DNA of 64,000 nucleotides from Merluccius polli (GCA_030340625.1 JAOPHQ010005446.1:77001-141000); one strand, 5' to 3'. Counted from the stretch's first letter, positions 1 to 13,790 are shown. Translations and numbers: made by a program. The notes: generated by a model from the sequence alone, not told the origin.

Positions 1-1739
1 GAGCTGGTAAAAAACAAAGCGTGACGGCCCCTATCTGAACGACAGAATTAATGAATGAACTTTAGCATACATTAAATTCAATTTGTTGACTTTAAATCCT
101 CAATTGAATGTCAGATCAAATTCCCTGTTTCTCCTTTTGTCAGAAAATTAGCCATACCTTGTCTTTATGGTCGATATGTGCGCAAAGCTTAGGTTAAACC
201 TATATCTATCTTAGGCTAAAATCACCCTGTTTGAGGCAACCGATAGCCAGATATGATGCTGATTTAATAATTATTTTCGGCTTATAGGCCTAGCCTAGCC
301 TACTAACACAAAGTTATGAATAGCAAGATTATGAAGGTCATAATTCATCCTTAGTCTATTACTGAGACAGGCCTTGTAGCCTTATACTGGATTTGTTAAT
401 TGGTTTAAACTTTATTATGTATGACACAAGAATGGGGAAAAAAGTGATTTGCAGACGATTGCTTCCACCCTGTGGCAGAAGACAGCGTAGCAGCTCATGT
501 CACATTGGAAATGTTATTTGAACTGTAACAGGAATGTTTTGGGGCGAGGTTTTAACGGTTTTAAAAAATGGATATCACCCAACCCTACCACAGAACGTTA
601 ATTCTGTTGTCTACAAGGCTAAAGACTACGATCAAATTGGTTGCATTTGTGACGTTTTATTGTGGTAGTGCGACGGAAATTTTAATTAGGTCACATTTGT
701 GCCAGTATTTTTATTTTTTTATCAATTACTATTTTGCCATCTGCATGACAGTTGATTGGACGTTATTGAGCTTGTTATCATAGCAAGGCAGTTGATTGGA
801 CAACTCAACAGATGCAAAGTCTTTATTTGATGTTGAAATTAACTACAACAACTCTCGTACCATTTTTTTCTCCCTCCCAGGGTCGATCGCCATCAGACTC
901 TGTATTTCAATTTGACCAGACTGGCAGGAGCTTTATTTGTTGACTCTGGCTTTCTGATTTTTTTGTAGCATCAACAAGCCTATAAAATCTATTCCTATTT
1001 GTAGTTGTGTTTGTGTCTATTTTATACAATCTATATGGGTTGTGTAAGTATAACAAGTTTCTGTCCAATCGATTACAGAGGGTTCATGAGGCGACCATAA
1101 ATCGACCTTGAAAGTATCATTAGGGCTTGTTGATACATGCCATTAATTTCACTACTGCTGTGAACCAACAAAGAATTTCCCAAATTTGTTTGGGTGCCTC
1201 CAAATTAAAAAGTTAGTGGCACCAGTAGAATATTAGTCTTGAGCCCTGGTCTATTGTAATGTTGGCAGTCACCTCTACAACAGGTTCAAGTTTGCAGTGC
1301 CACATTTTATCATGTCGTAAGTAGTACAAGGGTTTCATTTTATTAACTGTCCTTCGCATGAGTAGCTCCAGGCTGCCACTCAGAGCTCAATGCAATTAAT
1401 GGGGGAGAACGGTACAATCCTCATTCAGCACAAAGATCAGCCAAAGCAAACAGGATGACTCAGCAATGCATCTTACTTGGCTTTTGCTGGGACTTCTACT
1501 TTAAGTACAGTAGAAAAAACATTAAGGGAATATGGCTTTAATCACTCAAGTTAGTTTTTTTTGGTTTAAAGATTGTTAGTGTCTCAAATCATTTACATTG
1601 AACTCTGGATGGCAACCTGAAGCAGTACCTAGAAAAAAGCAAGTGTCAAATAAGCAAGTGTCAAATAGGCATAGACCTCTGATACTAGTATTCCTCTGGT
1701 CATTCAAATAATAGTGACGAGAGAAGTGTTGTGTCTAAC

Positions 1740-3152
1740 CTGTGTGTAGTCAGGTTTGATTGGTGGGTTTTCACGCAGTTCAGGGTCAGTATATTCGTTG
1801 TTTACGTAGTAGCCAATACGAATGAACTCTTGGCCACGGTACGTGCAGGTGATTAGCACCACAGTAACACCAACAGCATCACTCTCAGGGATCAGGCCTG
1901 TGTTAGGGGCATCGGCCTGTCAGGAAACAGCAACAGATACATGATCATCAACAAACTGTCATCTTATAAATAAAGTTGAATACAGTTGAACTGCTTGATT
2001 ACTTAATCAAGCAGTTTTTATTGCTTAATCAAGAGGCAATGAGCTTCAAATGTTATATTGAAATTTAACAATTTATTATTTAAACTAAGCAAATCAAAGA
2101 GCCTTTCAACAACAGAAAAACATGTTAACGAAATAGAAATTTGTTTTGGTCGGGGGAAAAAAATGCACCTGAAACACAAACATGTGCCTCCCAGCTGGTA
2201 CTGGTCCAACAAGGACGGAGTCAAGGGTTTGATCGTATTCTTCGCTCTCTGCTGATCCCACATAGATGATCTTCCACTCCAAGTCTAGAAAACAACAACA
2301 ACATAAGGATTAGGCATGGCAGTAATCACACACTCAATTAGACAATCAGATATACACTATACCAATCAGATATGCAATTATCAGTGACGTCATTTAGACA
2401 GAACAATACACAATTCACATCAGCCAATCAATTCATAGTACTTGAAAGCTTACTAAATAATACCAAACAATGGTTCAAATCCACACAAAAAAATGTTTCC
2501 CCTCAACACCTGATTTTAACATATGGCCAGCCTCTGCTTTTCCATTGCCCATTGTATTTGACGCCACAACTATAACTAATAATGCCACAACTATAACTAA
2601 TAATGCCACAAAATATCACCACTTGCTGTCATATCGTCCCTCACTCACCAGACACCAGACCCAACAACATTAGCGATGTGCACATTTATCTTGAAAACTA
2701 CAAAAGAAACTAATGCGTGCATTTCGCCCCCCCCATAGTAACAGTAACAGCGCATATAACAACACAACACAATACACAACACGTTATTATAATTTATTAG
2801 GCAATGCAATGCCAAAAGAAAGTGAAACTCATTAGGATTTTGGCCCAACCTGGACGTTATCTCCCCCCCCCCCCCCCCCACCAAACACCAACTAATTCAA
2901 ATCGTGTTTTGACGGGTGCTAATGTGGCTAGTTCCTGCTCCCTGTCTCCGTCGAGGAGGAGAAGGAGAAGGAGGGGAAACATCTCCACATCTCCTCCTCC
3001 TCCTCCACCACCTCCATCTGGGTCTCACAGTTTCACGCCGTACCTTCCGGGAGGTCCTCCATGCACTCGAAGGTGATCTCGAACTGGAAGGGGTTCCGGA
3101 AGGGGCTCGGATTGTCCAGAACCGACACGTTCAGCACTTGCACCTTCGCCAT
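1740..3152 (-). CDS. asf1b: Histone chaperone ASF1B (exons 1-3, 3' end off window)
   Basis: ASF1 binds the histone H3-H4 dimer and hands it to CAF-1 or HIRA during nucleosome assembly in the nucleus. Three coding exons read on the minus strand: 3152-3044 (residues 1-36, start MAKVQVLNV), 2284-2169 (residues 37-75, DLEWKIIYVGSAESEEYDQ) and 1916-1740 (residues 76-134, including GVTVVLITCTYRGQEFIRIG and the NNEYTDPELRENPP stretch). All junctions are GT-AG and the phases join without a break. The visible part is the first 134 residues of the conserved immunoglobulin-like core, which is about 155 residues in the family. The exon carrying LQRNILASNPRVTRFHINW and the variable tail was not found between positions 1 and 1739, so it should lie beyond the left edge. 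The residues V-L at positions 6-7 and the T-L after EEYDQ favour the fish ASF1B form over ASF1A. Intron 1 (2285-3043) holds a poly-C tract at about 2863-2879 and a short 19-bp tandem repeat near 2572-2608. Intron 3 runs off the window and shows no gene. Confidence 0.95.
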
Positions 3153-3650
3153 TGTTGCCACAGCAGGGAGCTAATAATGCCTTTCAAATAACAAAACAAC
3201 AAACAAACAAAAAACGTTTTTTTTGTTTGTTTTTTTTCCCGGGGAAACACTTTTCCGCCGTCGGACGGTCCTACGCGGGTTTTTTTCCGACCAACACACA
3301 AAAAACACACACACAAAACAAACACACCCACACAAAAAAAGTGCCTAGCTGGTAGTTTACTGGGTCAAACAACGACACCCGGGGTTCTGGTGGCGGACGG
3401 GTCCAGTCTGGAGTGAAGGAAGCTTTGTGTTGTGTATCTGTGTCTATCTTTGTAACGCGTTAGCCTCGCTCTCTCGCTCTCTCTCCCGCCGCTTTGACGG
3501 AACCAGGCGCCTCGGCGCGGACTGCACGCAGCGCGCCGGTGGGGGCGGGGCCTCACGGGCCCCAAAAAGAGGTGGCGGTGCGACGGGACAGCGGCCCCTA
3601 GCGGCGCGGCGGACACACGGCCGCCGGTGGAAATACATGGAAAAAATGAG
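3153..3650 (-). promoter_or_regulatory. GC-rich 5' flank / CpG-type promoter of asf1b
   Basis: The bases upstream of the asf1b start are strongly GC- and CpG-rich at about 3360-3640, unlike the AT-rich flanks, and no TATA box is visible. A TTTCCGCC octamer at 3252-3259 fits the E2F consensus. ASF1B is a known proliferation-linked, E2F-regulated gene in mammals. The promoter role is inferred from position and composition; no transcript start can be read directly. Confidence 0.45.
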
Positions 3651-3739
3651 CGGGTGATGGGGGAGCGAGGAAACTGGGAGCCGCTGATCATCACCTCATC
3701 ACTTCACCCCCCCCCCAAAAAAAATAAATGAAATTAAAC

Positions 3740-4400
3740 CAAAAAGCAAGAAACTTCATCAAGTATTGTTTTTTTTTTATTGCGCTTAAGTGGGCGTTTG
3801 TGTGGGATTGTAGACTCGCTGCACACGACGACTTTTGTTGTTGTTGTTGTTGTTTTCTTTTCTTAACATCCTAGAATAGAACATTGGGGCAGTTAGATGT
3901 GGAGGGAATACAAAAATAAAAAAAACAAGAACATTCATCAAGTATTGTTTTTTTTTATTGCACTTAAGTGGGCGTTTGTGTGGGATTGTAGACTCGCTGC
4001 ACACGACTACTTTTGTTGTTGTTGTTTTCTTTTCTTAGCTCCCTGAAAAAAAACAAAAAACCAAGAAAATTCATCAAGTAGGCCTATTGGGTTTTTTAAT
4101 GCGCTTAAGTGGCGTTTGTGTGGGATTTAGACTCGCTGCACACGACTATTTTTGTTGTTGTTGTTTTCTTTTCTTAACTTCCTAGAATACAACATTGAGG
4201 CAGTTAGATGTGGAGGGAATGAAAAAAAACAAAAACCAAGAAAATTCATCAAGTATTGTAAGTGGGCATTTGTGTGGGATTGTAGACTCGCTGCACACGA
4301 CTAGGCTACTTGTTGTTGTTGTTGTTGTGGTTGCTTTCTTAATTTCCTCGAATACAACATTGAAGCAGTTAGATAAGGAGCGAATAAAATGTGTGCATTA
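3740..4400. repeat. Tandem repeat, four diverged copies of about 130-190 bp
   Basis: Each copy runs through CATCAAGTA, a T-rich stretch, AAGTGGGCGTTTGTGTGGGA, ACTCGCTGCACACGAC, a (TTG)n run, TTTTCTTTTCTTA and a segment near GGCAGTTAGATGTGGAGG. Copies start near 3755, 3932, 4070 and 4243. Copy lengths differ, mostly through (TTG)n length and loss of internal parts. No ORF or RNA-gene signature is seen. Confidence 0.8.
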
Positions 4401-5253
<853 letters not shown>

Positions 5254-5289
<36 letters not shown>

Positions 5290-5462
5290 CCCTGCACACC
5301 TGCATTTTTTTTTGGAGTGCGCGAGGAGAGCAGCGGAAACAAAAGGCGGTCTGTCCAGCCGGCCAACAGGTTGATACCGCGCGCTCAGGTACTGTAACCT
5401 GAAACCGCACCACGTGACCTCAGGGCCGATTTGACGAAGAAGAAGAAGAAGAAGAAGAAGTA
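5254..5462. repeat. (GT)n and (GAA)n microsatellites
   Basis: A (GT)n tract lies at about 5252-5287 and a (GAA)n tract at about 5436-5460. They sit just upstream of the presumed crb3 5' exon. No coding sequence is seen. Confidence 0.8.
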
Positions 5463-5499
5463 GAAAAAAAAAACCGAAACCAACAGGTAGTCCAGTCGG

Positions 5500-5759
5500 G
5501 AGTCTACGTCGTAACGGTCGCGTCGACGCGACAGAGGAGGATAATAATAATAATCCAACACACGGGGAGGGGGGTCCCGGACCAGGACCCGGACCGGGTT
5601 TAATCGAGGACCGAACCAACACTATACGGCGGTCGGTCCGCTGGTAACCACCGACGAAAGCGACGCGTTTGCGGGTGGACGTGATGAGTTAACGCCGCCA
5701 CCACCGGTGTGCGTGTGTGTTTCCTGTCCGCACCTGGAGGCACCTGGAAGCGGCCGCAG
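5500..5759 (+). promoter_or_regulatory. Candidate crb3 promoter and non-coding first exon
   Basis: A CpG-rich stretch ends in a good splice donor, CGCAG|GTGAGC, with the last exon base at 5759. It lies about 0.6 kb upstream of the crb3 start codon on the same strand, so a 5' UTR exon is plausible. This is inference from composition and one donor site. An (ATT)n tract follows at about 5868-5913. Confidence 0.35.
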
Positions 5760-5869
5760 GTGAGCTCTGCTTCGCGGGGGAAAGGCTCGCCATATGGATG
5801 TTAATGTCGCCCCTACCTGGGAGGTGGACACCTCATCCGCGAGTCTAAATGTTATTTGTTATGTATTAT

Positions 5870-5916
<47 letters not shown>

Positions 5917-6335
5917 CAAGTAAAGTAGCCAATTGTTACCATTTTTCTTTCAGGTGTATTATGTCCATGTAGGCCTATAGCATACCGAAGGACTCATTTA
6001 ACACCAGGTGGATGGTGGATAATGCTGATGAATATTAATAAGTATTTAATAGCAGTTGATGAACAGGTGAACTAGACAGACACACGTTAGGCTCTCTAAT
6101 GGCTCAGTATAAAGATGGATAGGTGATGAAAAGGGGGTGTCACACAGTCACAGTCACAGTCAAATGCTGGTGCTTGTTTTTGCAAATGTACGCCTAATTC
6201 AAATCTCTCTTCTGGGAAAAGGCGTTGAACGATCCCCATGTGAAGGTGGGGGCTTGGTGAAATGGGCCCCAGCTGATGTCCTGCGTCTCTCCTTGCCCAG
6301 CTACCCCTACTCGGCCCTCCTGGTCACGGGGAGGG

Positions 6336-7114
6336 ATGGCAGAAGTCCCGGATATGCTGGCCATGCCTGGTCTCCTGGCCGGGGGTGTCTTACTGCTGGT
6401 GCTGGGCAGTAATCCTGTCTGGGGTGAGTCAGTCACCATTGCTTCTCCCACACAAAGCACCCCCTCTGTGCACACACACGCACACGCGCGCGCGCACACA
6501 CACACACCCACACCCACACACACACACAAACAGATAGATAAAGGTGCTTACACTAACACACAAACCCATATACGCACACAGCCGCCGATGTTTGTTGCTG
6601 ATCTGAAAACAAAGCAATAGTGATTTATAACCGCATCTCAATAGTGCAGGTGCTTGTTGAGACGTTGTGGGGACAGCTAAGCTCGTGACACATCGCATGA
6701 ACAGTTGTGATCTTGCTCTGTGTGAATGAGACAGCTTAGCAGAGTTGAGGTTTCAATGTCATCGGTCTATATTTAACTCCTTTTGTTTGATGTTGAATCG
6801 TAGGACACGGCAAAGTACATAATTCATTAACGGATGAGAAGCTAGCGATATTATTTGTGTTCTGGTGCAGGATATTAGAAGACATTCCTTAAGAAAAAAA
6901 CACCAAATATTCAGAATTTGGTTCTTTATCAAGACGACTTTTGCACCTGGGAATATTACTATTTGCCTAGGTAAATGATTGACATAGTCTGTAGATCCTT
7001 AGCGGGTGGGGGTTTCACACTACGCACTCTTCTAACCTAGTTACTCCACTGAGCTACAGCCATCTATAGCCACGCTGTGTGAATAAAAATCATGATTCAA
7101 GTTTTCTAAACGCG

Positions 7115-7166
<52 letters not shown>

Positions 7167-7915
7167 GCAAGCGTTTGGTAAATGTTTGAAAATACGCCGT
7201 GTAACTGGAACACAGTCAGCATTCCAAGGCCGATACTCCCTCCTTCGCCTCCTCCAGTTTGTTAGTCAAGTGGTTACTGTGTAGTTAGGCGATGTCACTG
7301 ATAATCACAAGGGCAGTCAGGGGTAAAATAGCGGAGAAATGTGGGGCTGACGGGATTTAAATGCTCACTGGTGACTTTGCTTCAAAGCAGTGGCCATTAT
7401 GTGGTCAACGAGTCTTTACACTGCTATAATTATACTATAATCACAATTCTGCCTGTAATTCCACATATTAGGACGTTACGCCAGTGCTCCAGGTGTTGTT
7501 GTTGTGATTTGAGTGTTTTGGTCTACTCGTTTTGCAGGTAATGTGACAAAGGCCCCCACTACAGATGCCACCACCGCAAATATAACTAAGGTACTCTCCT
7601 ATTCTGTAAAGTCAGTAAAACTCAGAGAGTATCCAGTGGTAGTGTTTACAAGGGCTTACAAGGGCAAGTGTTTACTGTTCTTTGTTTTTTTTTCTCTACC
7701 CTTAGGGACCCGACATTGTGGCTATTGTGGTCCCCATTGTTGTGCTGGGGGTCCTGGCCATAGCGCTGGTGGTTCTCGTCTGGCTCCTCTGTGTGGTCAA
7801 GAAGAAGAGACAGACAGAGGGAACCTACAGACCCAGCGCTGAGGAGCAGTCGGGTGTGCGCAGCGTGGAGATGCCAGACGCACTCAAGTTACCAAAGGAA
7901 GAAAGGCTTATTTGA
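6336..7915 (+). CDS. crb3: Crumbs homolog 3 (apical polarity protein)
   Basis: CRB3 is a small single-pass protein of the apical membrane and tight junction that recruits PALS1-PATJ and PAR6 in epithelia and at cilia. Three coding exons are read: 6336-6423, 7538-7590 and 7706-7915, all GT-AG with phases that join exactly, giving 116 aa (human CRB3 is 120). Residues 1-30 look like a signal peptide (LLAGGVLLLVLG core). Residues 30-47 form a short ectodomain, rich in Thr, with N-glycosylation sites NVT (31) and NIT (44). The membrane span is about residues 51-78, followed by KKKR. The cytoplasmic tail has the FERM-binding QTEGTYRPS (83-91) and ends in the PDZ ligand EERLI. Tail length and both motifs match Crumbs proteins closely. 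Met at 6354 or 6363 could be alternative starts. Intron 1 carries (CA)n tracts at about 6467-6530 and 7119-7164. Confidence 0.95.
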
Positions 7916-9033
7916 CCTGACTAGACACTACTACTGTGACGAGAAGGTCGTGTTTACGTGGAAGGAGAATAGACATGTTGTCAGCAGTGGTCGGTTCAGA
8001 TGAATGCCAGTTCCGTTCTGGTGGTGTGGGACCAAGTCAGCACAGGTTTGCGGTATCACTTCATCTGAGGATTCCTTGAAACCAATTTATTCAAAGCGCA
8101 ATAACGGCAAGCAACTGATTATACGATCAAGGCAGTGTATTTCAATGGAGGAAACTTCTGCACTGGATGAACTAGGAGCTGCAACACCCTGCAAAAACCT
8201 TTGATCAAATTTAAAGAAATACGTTCACCAATGTTTTACCTGCCTTACAATAGATTTTCAGGTTACAGTATAATACTTGATCATTTATTCTTACAAGCTG
8301 CTATTGTTAATAGTCACAAAGGTAACACTTTATAACTTTTAGTCATTAGTCATTTATAAGCCTTTAGTTAATGATGAACTAATGTCCACCCAGATGTATG
8401 ATGCATAGCTCAGCCTAATAGTTGGTACAGTCCACTGGGTAGGCTGATGCTTTGATTAGTTCATCTTTAACTAAAGGCTTATACATGACTTATGACTGAA
8501 CGTTATTATAAAGTGTTGTTATAAATCTCGATCGATCTAGATCTAGTAGATCTAAAATTATATGAAAAATATGGTAGATGTTCATGCTACTGTAAGGTAC
8601 AGTACATCATGTGTGAATTCAGTTTGATACAATTGTATTAATTTCCAATGGTCATGCCGTGCTTATTGTGTTCTTTAACCTCAAACGCATTTCAGAGGCT
8701 TGCTTTGGTCAATATATTCACATGCAAATGTGTTCTATTTTGCTATTTATTCACACCCTGGCTCCATCAATATGCTTTCTGACAAATCAGGTTCACACTA
8801 ATAACAATTAAAGCAACTCCAATAGCTGTGGCGAAGGAGTGTATGTTTCACTAAATAGATAAACTGGAAAATTCTAAAGAAAACGGTTGCTGAAAAAGAA
8901 ATATATTTATATTTTTTATCCTTGGTAATCAAACAAATATCAAGTTAATTTATGATTTCTTTTGATTTTAATTAACCACTAAATATTTTACTGTGATCAT
9001 GAAATGTATCCATTGTTTTATTTTATTAATAAA
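7916..9033 (+). other. Probable crb3 3' UTR
   Basis: No ORF of note follows the crb3 stop. An AATAAA signal at 9028-9033 on the plus strand could end the transcript, and AT-rich UTR-like sequence fills the gap. A small inverted-repeat element lies inside at 8321-8519. The exact end is not determined. Confidence 0.4.
8321..8519. mobile_element. MITE with long imperfect terminal inverted repeats
   Basis: The left end reads AACACTTTATAACTTTTAG and the right end is its diverged reverse complement ending in TTATAAAGTGTT. The arms extend inward (CCTTTAGTTAATGATGAACTAAT against ATTAGTTCATCTTTAACTAAAGG) for about 80 bp each around a short centre. There is no coding capacity. It is a non-autonomous DNA-transposon-like element; the superfamily is not assigned. 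Confidence 0.7.
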
Positions 9034-9463
9034 ATTGACTAATCATTTCAGTCGCTTCAATCATCCTGCAGAGGGCGCTACCACAAACCCTAGCCCTACA
9101 TTTCCATAATCTTTCAAGAAAAATTAATGTAGTGTACATTTTTTTTAACTGCATTCTTTCTTTGAACAAATTATAATCATTGATGGAGCAATAATGAATC
9201 TTCGAATTAATACATCACATAAAAAAAATGGTAGCCCATTTTTTCAATTGGGTTATGGAACATTTTCTAGGATATTCACTGTTTAGATTCACCTCAAAGT
9301 ATTCTTGACCCTTTACACAATTGTTTTGTTACCAACCTTCGTATTGTGTTGCCATCATGCGTATTGTGTAACCCTTAGGTGTGTGTCAGCACACCTAAGG
9401 GTTATATACTAGTATAGGGTTATAACTTAATAAAAGCACAGAGACAGTAAAGAGTGATCAGTT

Positions 9464-9469
9464 TTTATT
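9464..9469 (-). terminator. tubb4a polyadenylation signal
   Basis: AATAAA on the minus strand (TTTATT on plus) lies about 235 bp downstream of the tubb4a stop. The 3' UTR would be 9470-9701 and includes a G-tract on the plus strand near 9524-9537. The crb3 signal lies about 430 bp away and points towards it, so the two genes converge. Confidence 0.6.
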
Positions 9470-9701
9470 AGTAACTTTTAATTGTTACCTAATTTCATTT
9501 TTTTTTGCATTTGACAAGGCAATGGGGGGGGGGGGGTATAAGGAGTAAGATCATTCAGTGCATTAACAACATCCAAAAAACCCCACATTTTAACCAATAA
9601 CACCACAACTGTCAAGTTAACAAAAAACATATTCAAACATAATATAAGTGGCTTGGTTTTGGCAGTGAGATGAACGTGTATTGGAAGGTTTACATTTCTT
9701 C

Positions 9702-12700
9702 TTAGGCCACTTCTTCTTCTCCCTCCTCCTCAAACTCCCCCTCCTCGGCGGTGGCGTCCTGGTACTGCTGGTACTCGGACACCAGGTCGTTCATGTTGCT
9801 CTCCGCCTCGGTGAACTCCATCTCGTCCATGCCCTCGCCGGTGTACCAGTGGAGGAAGGCCTTGCGGCGGAACATGGCGGTGAACTGCTCGGAGATACGC
9901 TTGAACAGCTCCTGGATGGCCGTGCTGTTGCCGATGAAGGTGGCGGACATCTTGAGGCCGCGGGGCGGGATGTCGCACACGGCCGTCTTCACGTTGTTGG
10001 GGATCCACTCCACGAAGTAGCTGCTGTTCTTGTTCTGCACGTTCAGCATCTGCTCGTCCACCTCCTTCATGGACATGCGGCCGCGGAACACGGCGGCCAC
10101 GGTCAGGTAGCGGCCGTGGCGTGGGTCGCACGCCGCCATCATGTTCTTGGCGTCAAACATCTGCTGCGTGAGCTCGGGCACCGACAGGGCCCGGTACTGC
10201 TGGCTCCCTCTGCTGGTGAGCGGCGCGAAGCCCGGCATGAAGAAGTGCAGGCGGGGGAAGGGCACCATGTTGACAGCCAGCTTGCGGAGGTCGGCGTTGA
10301 GCTGGCCGGGGAAGCGCAGGCAGGTGGTGACGCCGCTCATGGTGGCAGACACCAGGTGGTTCAGGTCTCCGTATGTGGGCGTGGTCAGTTTGAGCGTGCG
10401 GAAGCAGATGTCGTAGAGGGCCTCGTTGTCGATGCAGTAGGTCTCGTCGGTGTTCTCCACCAGCTGGTGGACGGAGAGGGTGGCGTTGTAGGGCTCCACC
10501 ACCGTGTCGGACACCTTGGGGGAGGGCACCACGCTGAAGGTGTTCATGATGCGGTCGGGGTACTCCTCGCGGATCTTGCTGATGAGCAGGGTGCCCATGC
10601 CGGAGCCGGTGCCGCCGCCCAGAGAGTGGGTGAGCTGGAAGCCCTGCAGGCAGTCGCAGCTCTCGGCCTCCTTCCTCACCACATCCAGCACCGAGTCCAC
10701 CAGCTCCGCTCCCTCTGTGTAGTGACCCTTGGCCCAGTTGTTTCCCGCTCCGCTTTGGCCTTGGATAAAAAAAAGGTCAAATTTCAGAGAGTTGGCCAAA
10801 GGGGAGAGCGATACAAAGACAGTGTACAAGAATACACTTTACAGAACATTCAATGACCTACCGAAGACAAAGTTGTCAGGCCTGAAGATCTGTCCGAAAG
10901 GGCCTGACCTGACCGAGTCCATGGTCCCGGGCTCCAGATCCACTAGGATAGCGCGGGGAACGTACTTCCCACCTGCAGGAATGAGACATCGATAGCCGAT
11001 GACCTATAATACCTTCATCAACGCCTTTGTTTTGTACAACCTCTTTTGTGGGATCTGCACGTCAATAATGCGGAAGAATATTTGAGCGAGGAAGCGTGAA
11101 CTGTGTGAGCGACGAGCGTATGGATACCTGAAGCCTCGTTGTAGTACACGCTGATCCTGTCCAGCTGCAGATCACTGTCTCCATGGTAGGCGCCGGTGGG
11201 GTCGATGCCATGCTCATCGCTAATCACCTCCCAGAACTGCAAGTGTGAAAGGAAGCCAAGAAAAATACAGGATGTAAAAAGGGGAAGATAGGCATAAATA
11301 CAAATATTGCATTAAAACTAATGTTATGAAGATCATTGCAGAAAACAAACAGGTGTTACACTGTAATCTGTGACCCGTCAGATCCTGGGACCTGCCCTGT
11401 TATTCTTACTCTGACCTATTTCGGTGCGACGGTGTTGATGATGCACGGCTGGACATGTTCGCTCGGAAGCAGAGGCCATACGAAGCCTCCTTCCCTCCTA
11501 CTTGAGCTGCTCTACTCCAGCGTGTAAAGCGTGCTGCCCACCAGGCAGGATGTATATGGGGTCAATCAATACTTGCATAAAGTCTGGGGGGATGGGGACT
11601 GGGGATGGGTCAAGAAAGGTGATCTGTGGCAGATCTTGTGGACTGAGCTCCCCCCTATTGCAGAGAGAGTTGCCAAGAACTGACCAAGTGTGGATGCAAA
11701 GTGTGAATGCCGTAGAGGTGCCAATGCTACAGCTTTGATCTTGCTTGCACAGCACTGTGGAGCTGCAGATGTGAAGATTGGGCTCCGTTTCAACCCAGAG
11801 CACAGGTTAGTTAATTATGCATGTACTCTAACAGATCTGTGGATCCTGTAATGTTCAGGTTATTCGGGTTACAGATGTCTAAGATATACATTGAACCCAG
11901 AGTGTTTAGGTTACCACATTTTACATTTTGTATGTTTTATGCTAAGCAGTACTAATGCTATCTAGACATTTTTTGTACATCATTTCAAATGAAGTTTTGC
12001 TGATATAATGTCCCGAAATAAAACATTTTTTTTTAAAGTTTCCACAGACAAAAACACAAAAACACATATACAATTAAAATAAAGAAATAAAAATCACATT
12101 CCACCAAGATACACCGGGAAACAGTACTAAAAATCATTTGCAAACTATAAAGGCTCTAGCCCCTGGATGAAAGTTTAAAAAAAACATTTAAAGAAAAAAT
12201 GTCCCTTAATTTTAAGATCAACCTCCACGTCAAAAGGGGCAACACAGCTGAAGGCTTGTTGCCCCTTTGCTCTGTGCATACATAAGGACCAGATGGAGAG
12301 AGATAGGGAGTGGCCCCCTGAGTCACTCCTACAGGGATGGACAGACACAAAAGATGGCAGTAGGCCAAGTAGACCTTTATAAATGCAAATCTGCAAATGG
12401 CCAAGCCTGTGTCTGGCCACCGAGGGCCAGCCAATGTCGGCCTTCGCTGCACAGTGATGTGTCATGGTGTTTGTTTGGTCGTTTGCATAACCTCAGTGGC
12501 CCCCATGATAAACCCCATCCAGACATTATGCAGATGCACATGAGTATACAATAGCAGCCTAACAATGACTGGCATAAAAGTGTTTTTTTTTTTTTTTCTG
12601 GATGCAGAAGAAGAATCAGAAGGGAAAAAATGCATTTCTAAAAAAAGAAACCTGAGTTTCAACTTTAGTTTCTCCGTCAGCTTTTGAATGTGATTATTAA

Positions 12701-13353
12701 AAGACAGAGTCATCCATTAAGGAAACCAAGATATTTATAGGAGTCACCGTTTCAACCTCCTTCCCCTCCAGGGTGACAACACCTGGCACGACGACTAATG
12801 TCTTTATCCTAGCTCGGGACGAAACCACCTTTCACGTTATTAAAAAATATATATATATTCTGAGTAAAGGGCGAAGGAGATAAAAGAAAGGATTTCTGAC
12901 GTATACATTAGAATGACACAGAAAACGGACTAAACGGCTGCCATCTTAAAACATGGCAGCCATTTTTAAATTGACGTCGCTAATGGCACTTTTTCTTCCT
13001 AAAGAATGACCCCAAAAAGAGCTGCACTCAGTCAAACGTTGTCACTTCTTTCCAGATGGTAACGATTTTATTTCGCTTATTCTGCAATACTATCAGCGAA
13101 TTTTTACCATTCAATTATAATTCAGGGTTAGTCAAAATGACGTTTGAATTTGATTGATTATTGAAATGCTAAACAGGTTCCTCCGCGCGTGCCTATGATA
13201 ACACACACCGTTAGACTAATATAATAAAAGACCATTACACACCGAAAATAATATTAATAATAATAATAATACTAAATAAAAAGTGTCCAAATGGCGTCGA
13301 CACTGCAAAGACTACAAGACGACAACAACAACGTAAGCCGCCCCTCGGTGGAA

Positions 13354-13388
<35 letters not shown>

Positions 13389-13790
13389 GGGGGGTTCCGA
13401 CGGCTACCATGGCTACCGTGACGGCTACCATGGCTACCGTCGATCACTATTGTCTCCGTGCTAAAAACCTGGACCGTGCGATTACGGATTACGGGGGGCG
13501 GGGGCCGTGGTCGAGAAATTACACCTGTCGTCCATAACGGCGATAAATGGGATAAAGGGCGTATGCGACGTGGTGGTGGTGGTGAGGGGGGGGGGGGGTC
13601 GGATTGGGTTTTTCCAGAACCATCCGGACCGACGGGGAGTTAAAATCTCGCTACGCCATCCTCCTCATCCTCATCCCCATCCTCCTCCTCCTCCATCACA
13701 GCATTCACACTAGATAGTGCGCCATACTGGTACCTTGGCTCCGATCTGGTTCCCGCACTGGCCGGCCTGCAGGTGCACTATTTCGCGCAT
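9702..13790 (-). CDS. tubb4a: Beta-tubulin, class IVa (TUBB4A-like)
   Basis: This is the beta subunit of the microtubule alpha/beta dimer, a GTP-binding cytoskeletal protein. Four coding exons read on minus: 13790-13734 (residues 1-19), 11236-11128, 10972-10862 and 10759-9702. The lengths are 57, 109, 111 and 1058 nt and add up to 444 codons plus TAA, the usual beta-tubulin exon layout. The start MREI is the tubulin mRNA autoregulation motif. The GTP-binding signature GGGTGSG is intact, and no frameshift or stop is present. The C-terminal tail EEGEFEEEGEEEVA and the 444-aa length match class IVa (human TUBB4A ends EEGEFEEEAEEEVA) better than IVb, which has an extra Glu. Class IVa expression is mainly neural in mammals. 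Intron 1 (11237-13733) carries a LINE fragment and a long poly-G tract. Confidence 0.95.
12156..12850 (-). pseudogene. LINE reverse-transcriptase C-terminal fragment in tubb4a intron 1
   Basis: On the minus strand, pieces in different frames read like the region downstream of the RT domain in fish LINE ORF2. They are a VTLEGKEVETVTP stretch near 12780-12740, SFNNHIQKLTEKLKLKL near 12705-12655, TFMPV near 12575, and IGWPSVARHRL with IYKGLLGLLPS near 12430-12350. Frames change and stops occur, so it is dead. It lies in the same orientation as tubb4a. The LINE clade was not determined. Confidence 0.65.
13354..13395. repeat. Long poly-G tract
   Basis: About 34 G residues run almost without interruption at 13354-13387, then TGGGGGG. 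A short duplication with GGCTACCATGGCTACCGT follows at about 13400-13441. On the sense strand of tubb4a this is poly-C inside intron 1. Confidence 0.9.

Noticed and set aside
1..1739. Last exon of asf1b
   Set aside because: No sequence encoding the conserved NILASNPRVTRFHINW block was found on the minus strand here.
9681..10856. 391-codon plus-strand ORF
   Set aside because: It is the antisense shadow of the GC-rich tubb4a last exon. It is rich in H, L and V from reverse codons and has no domain.
11498..11803. 101-codon minus-strand ORF in tubb4a intron 1
   Set aside because: It has no recognisable domain, lies among repeat fragments and conflicts with an overlapping frame. It may be part of a decayed element but cannot be supported.
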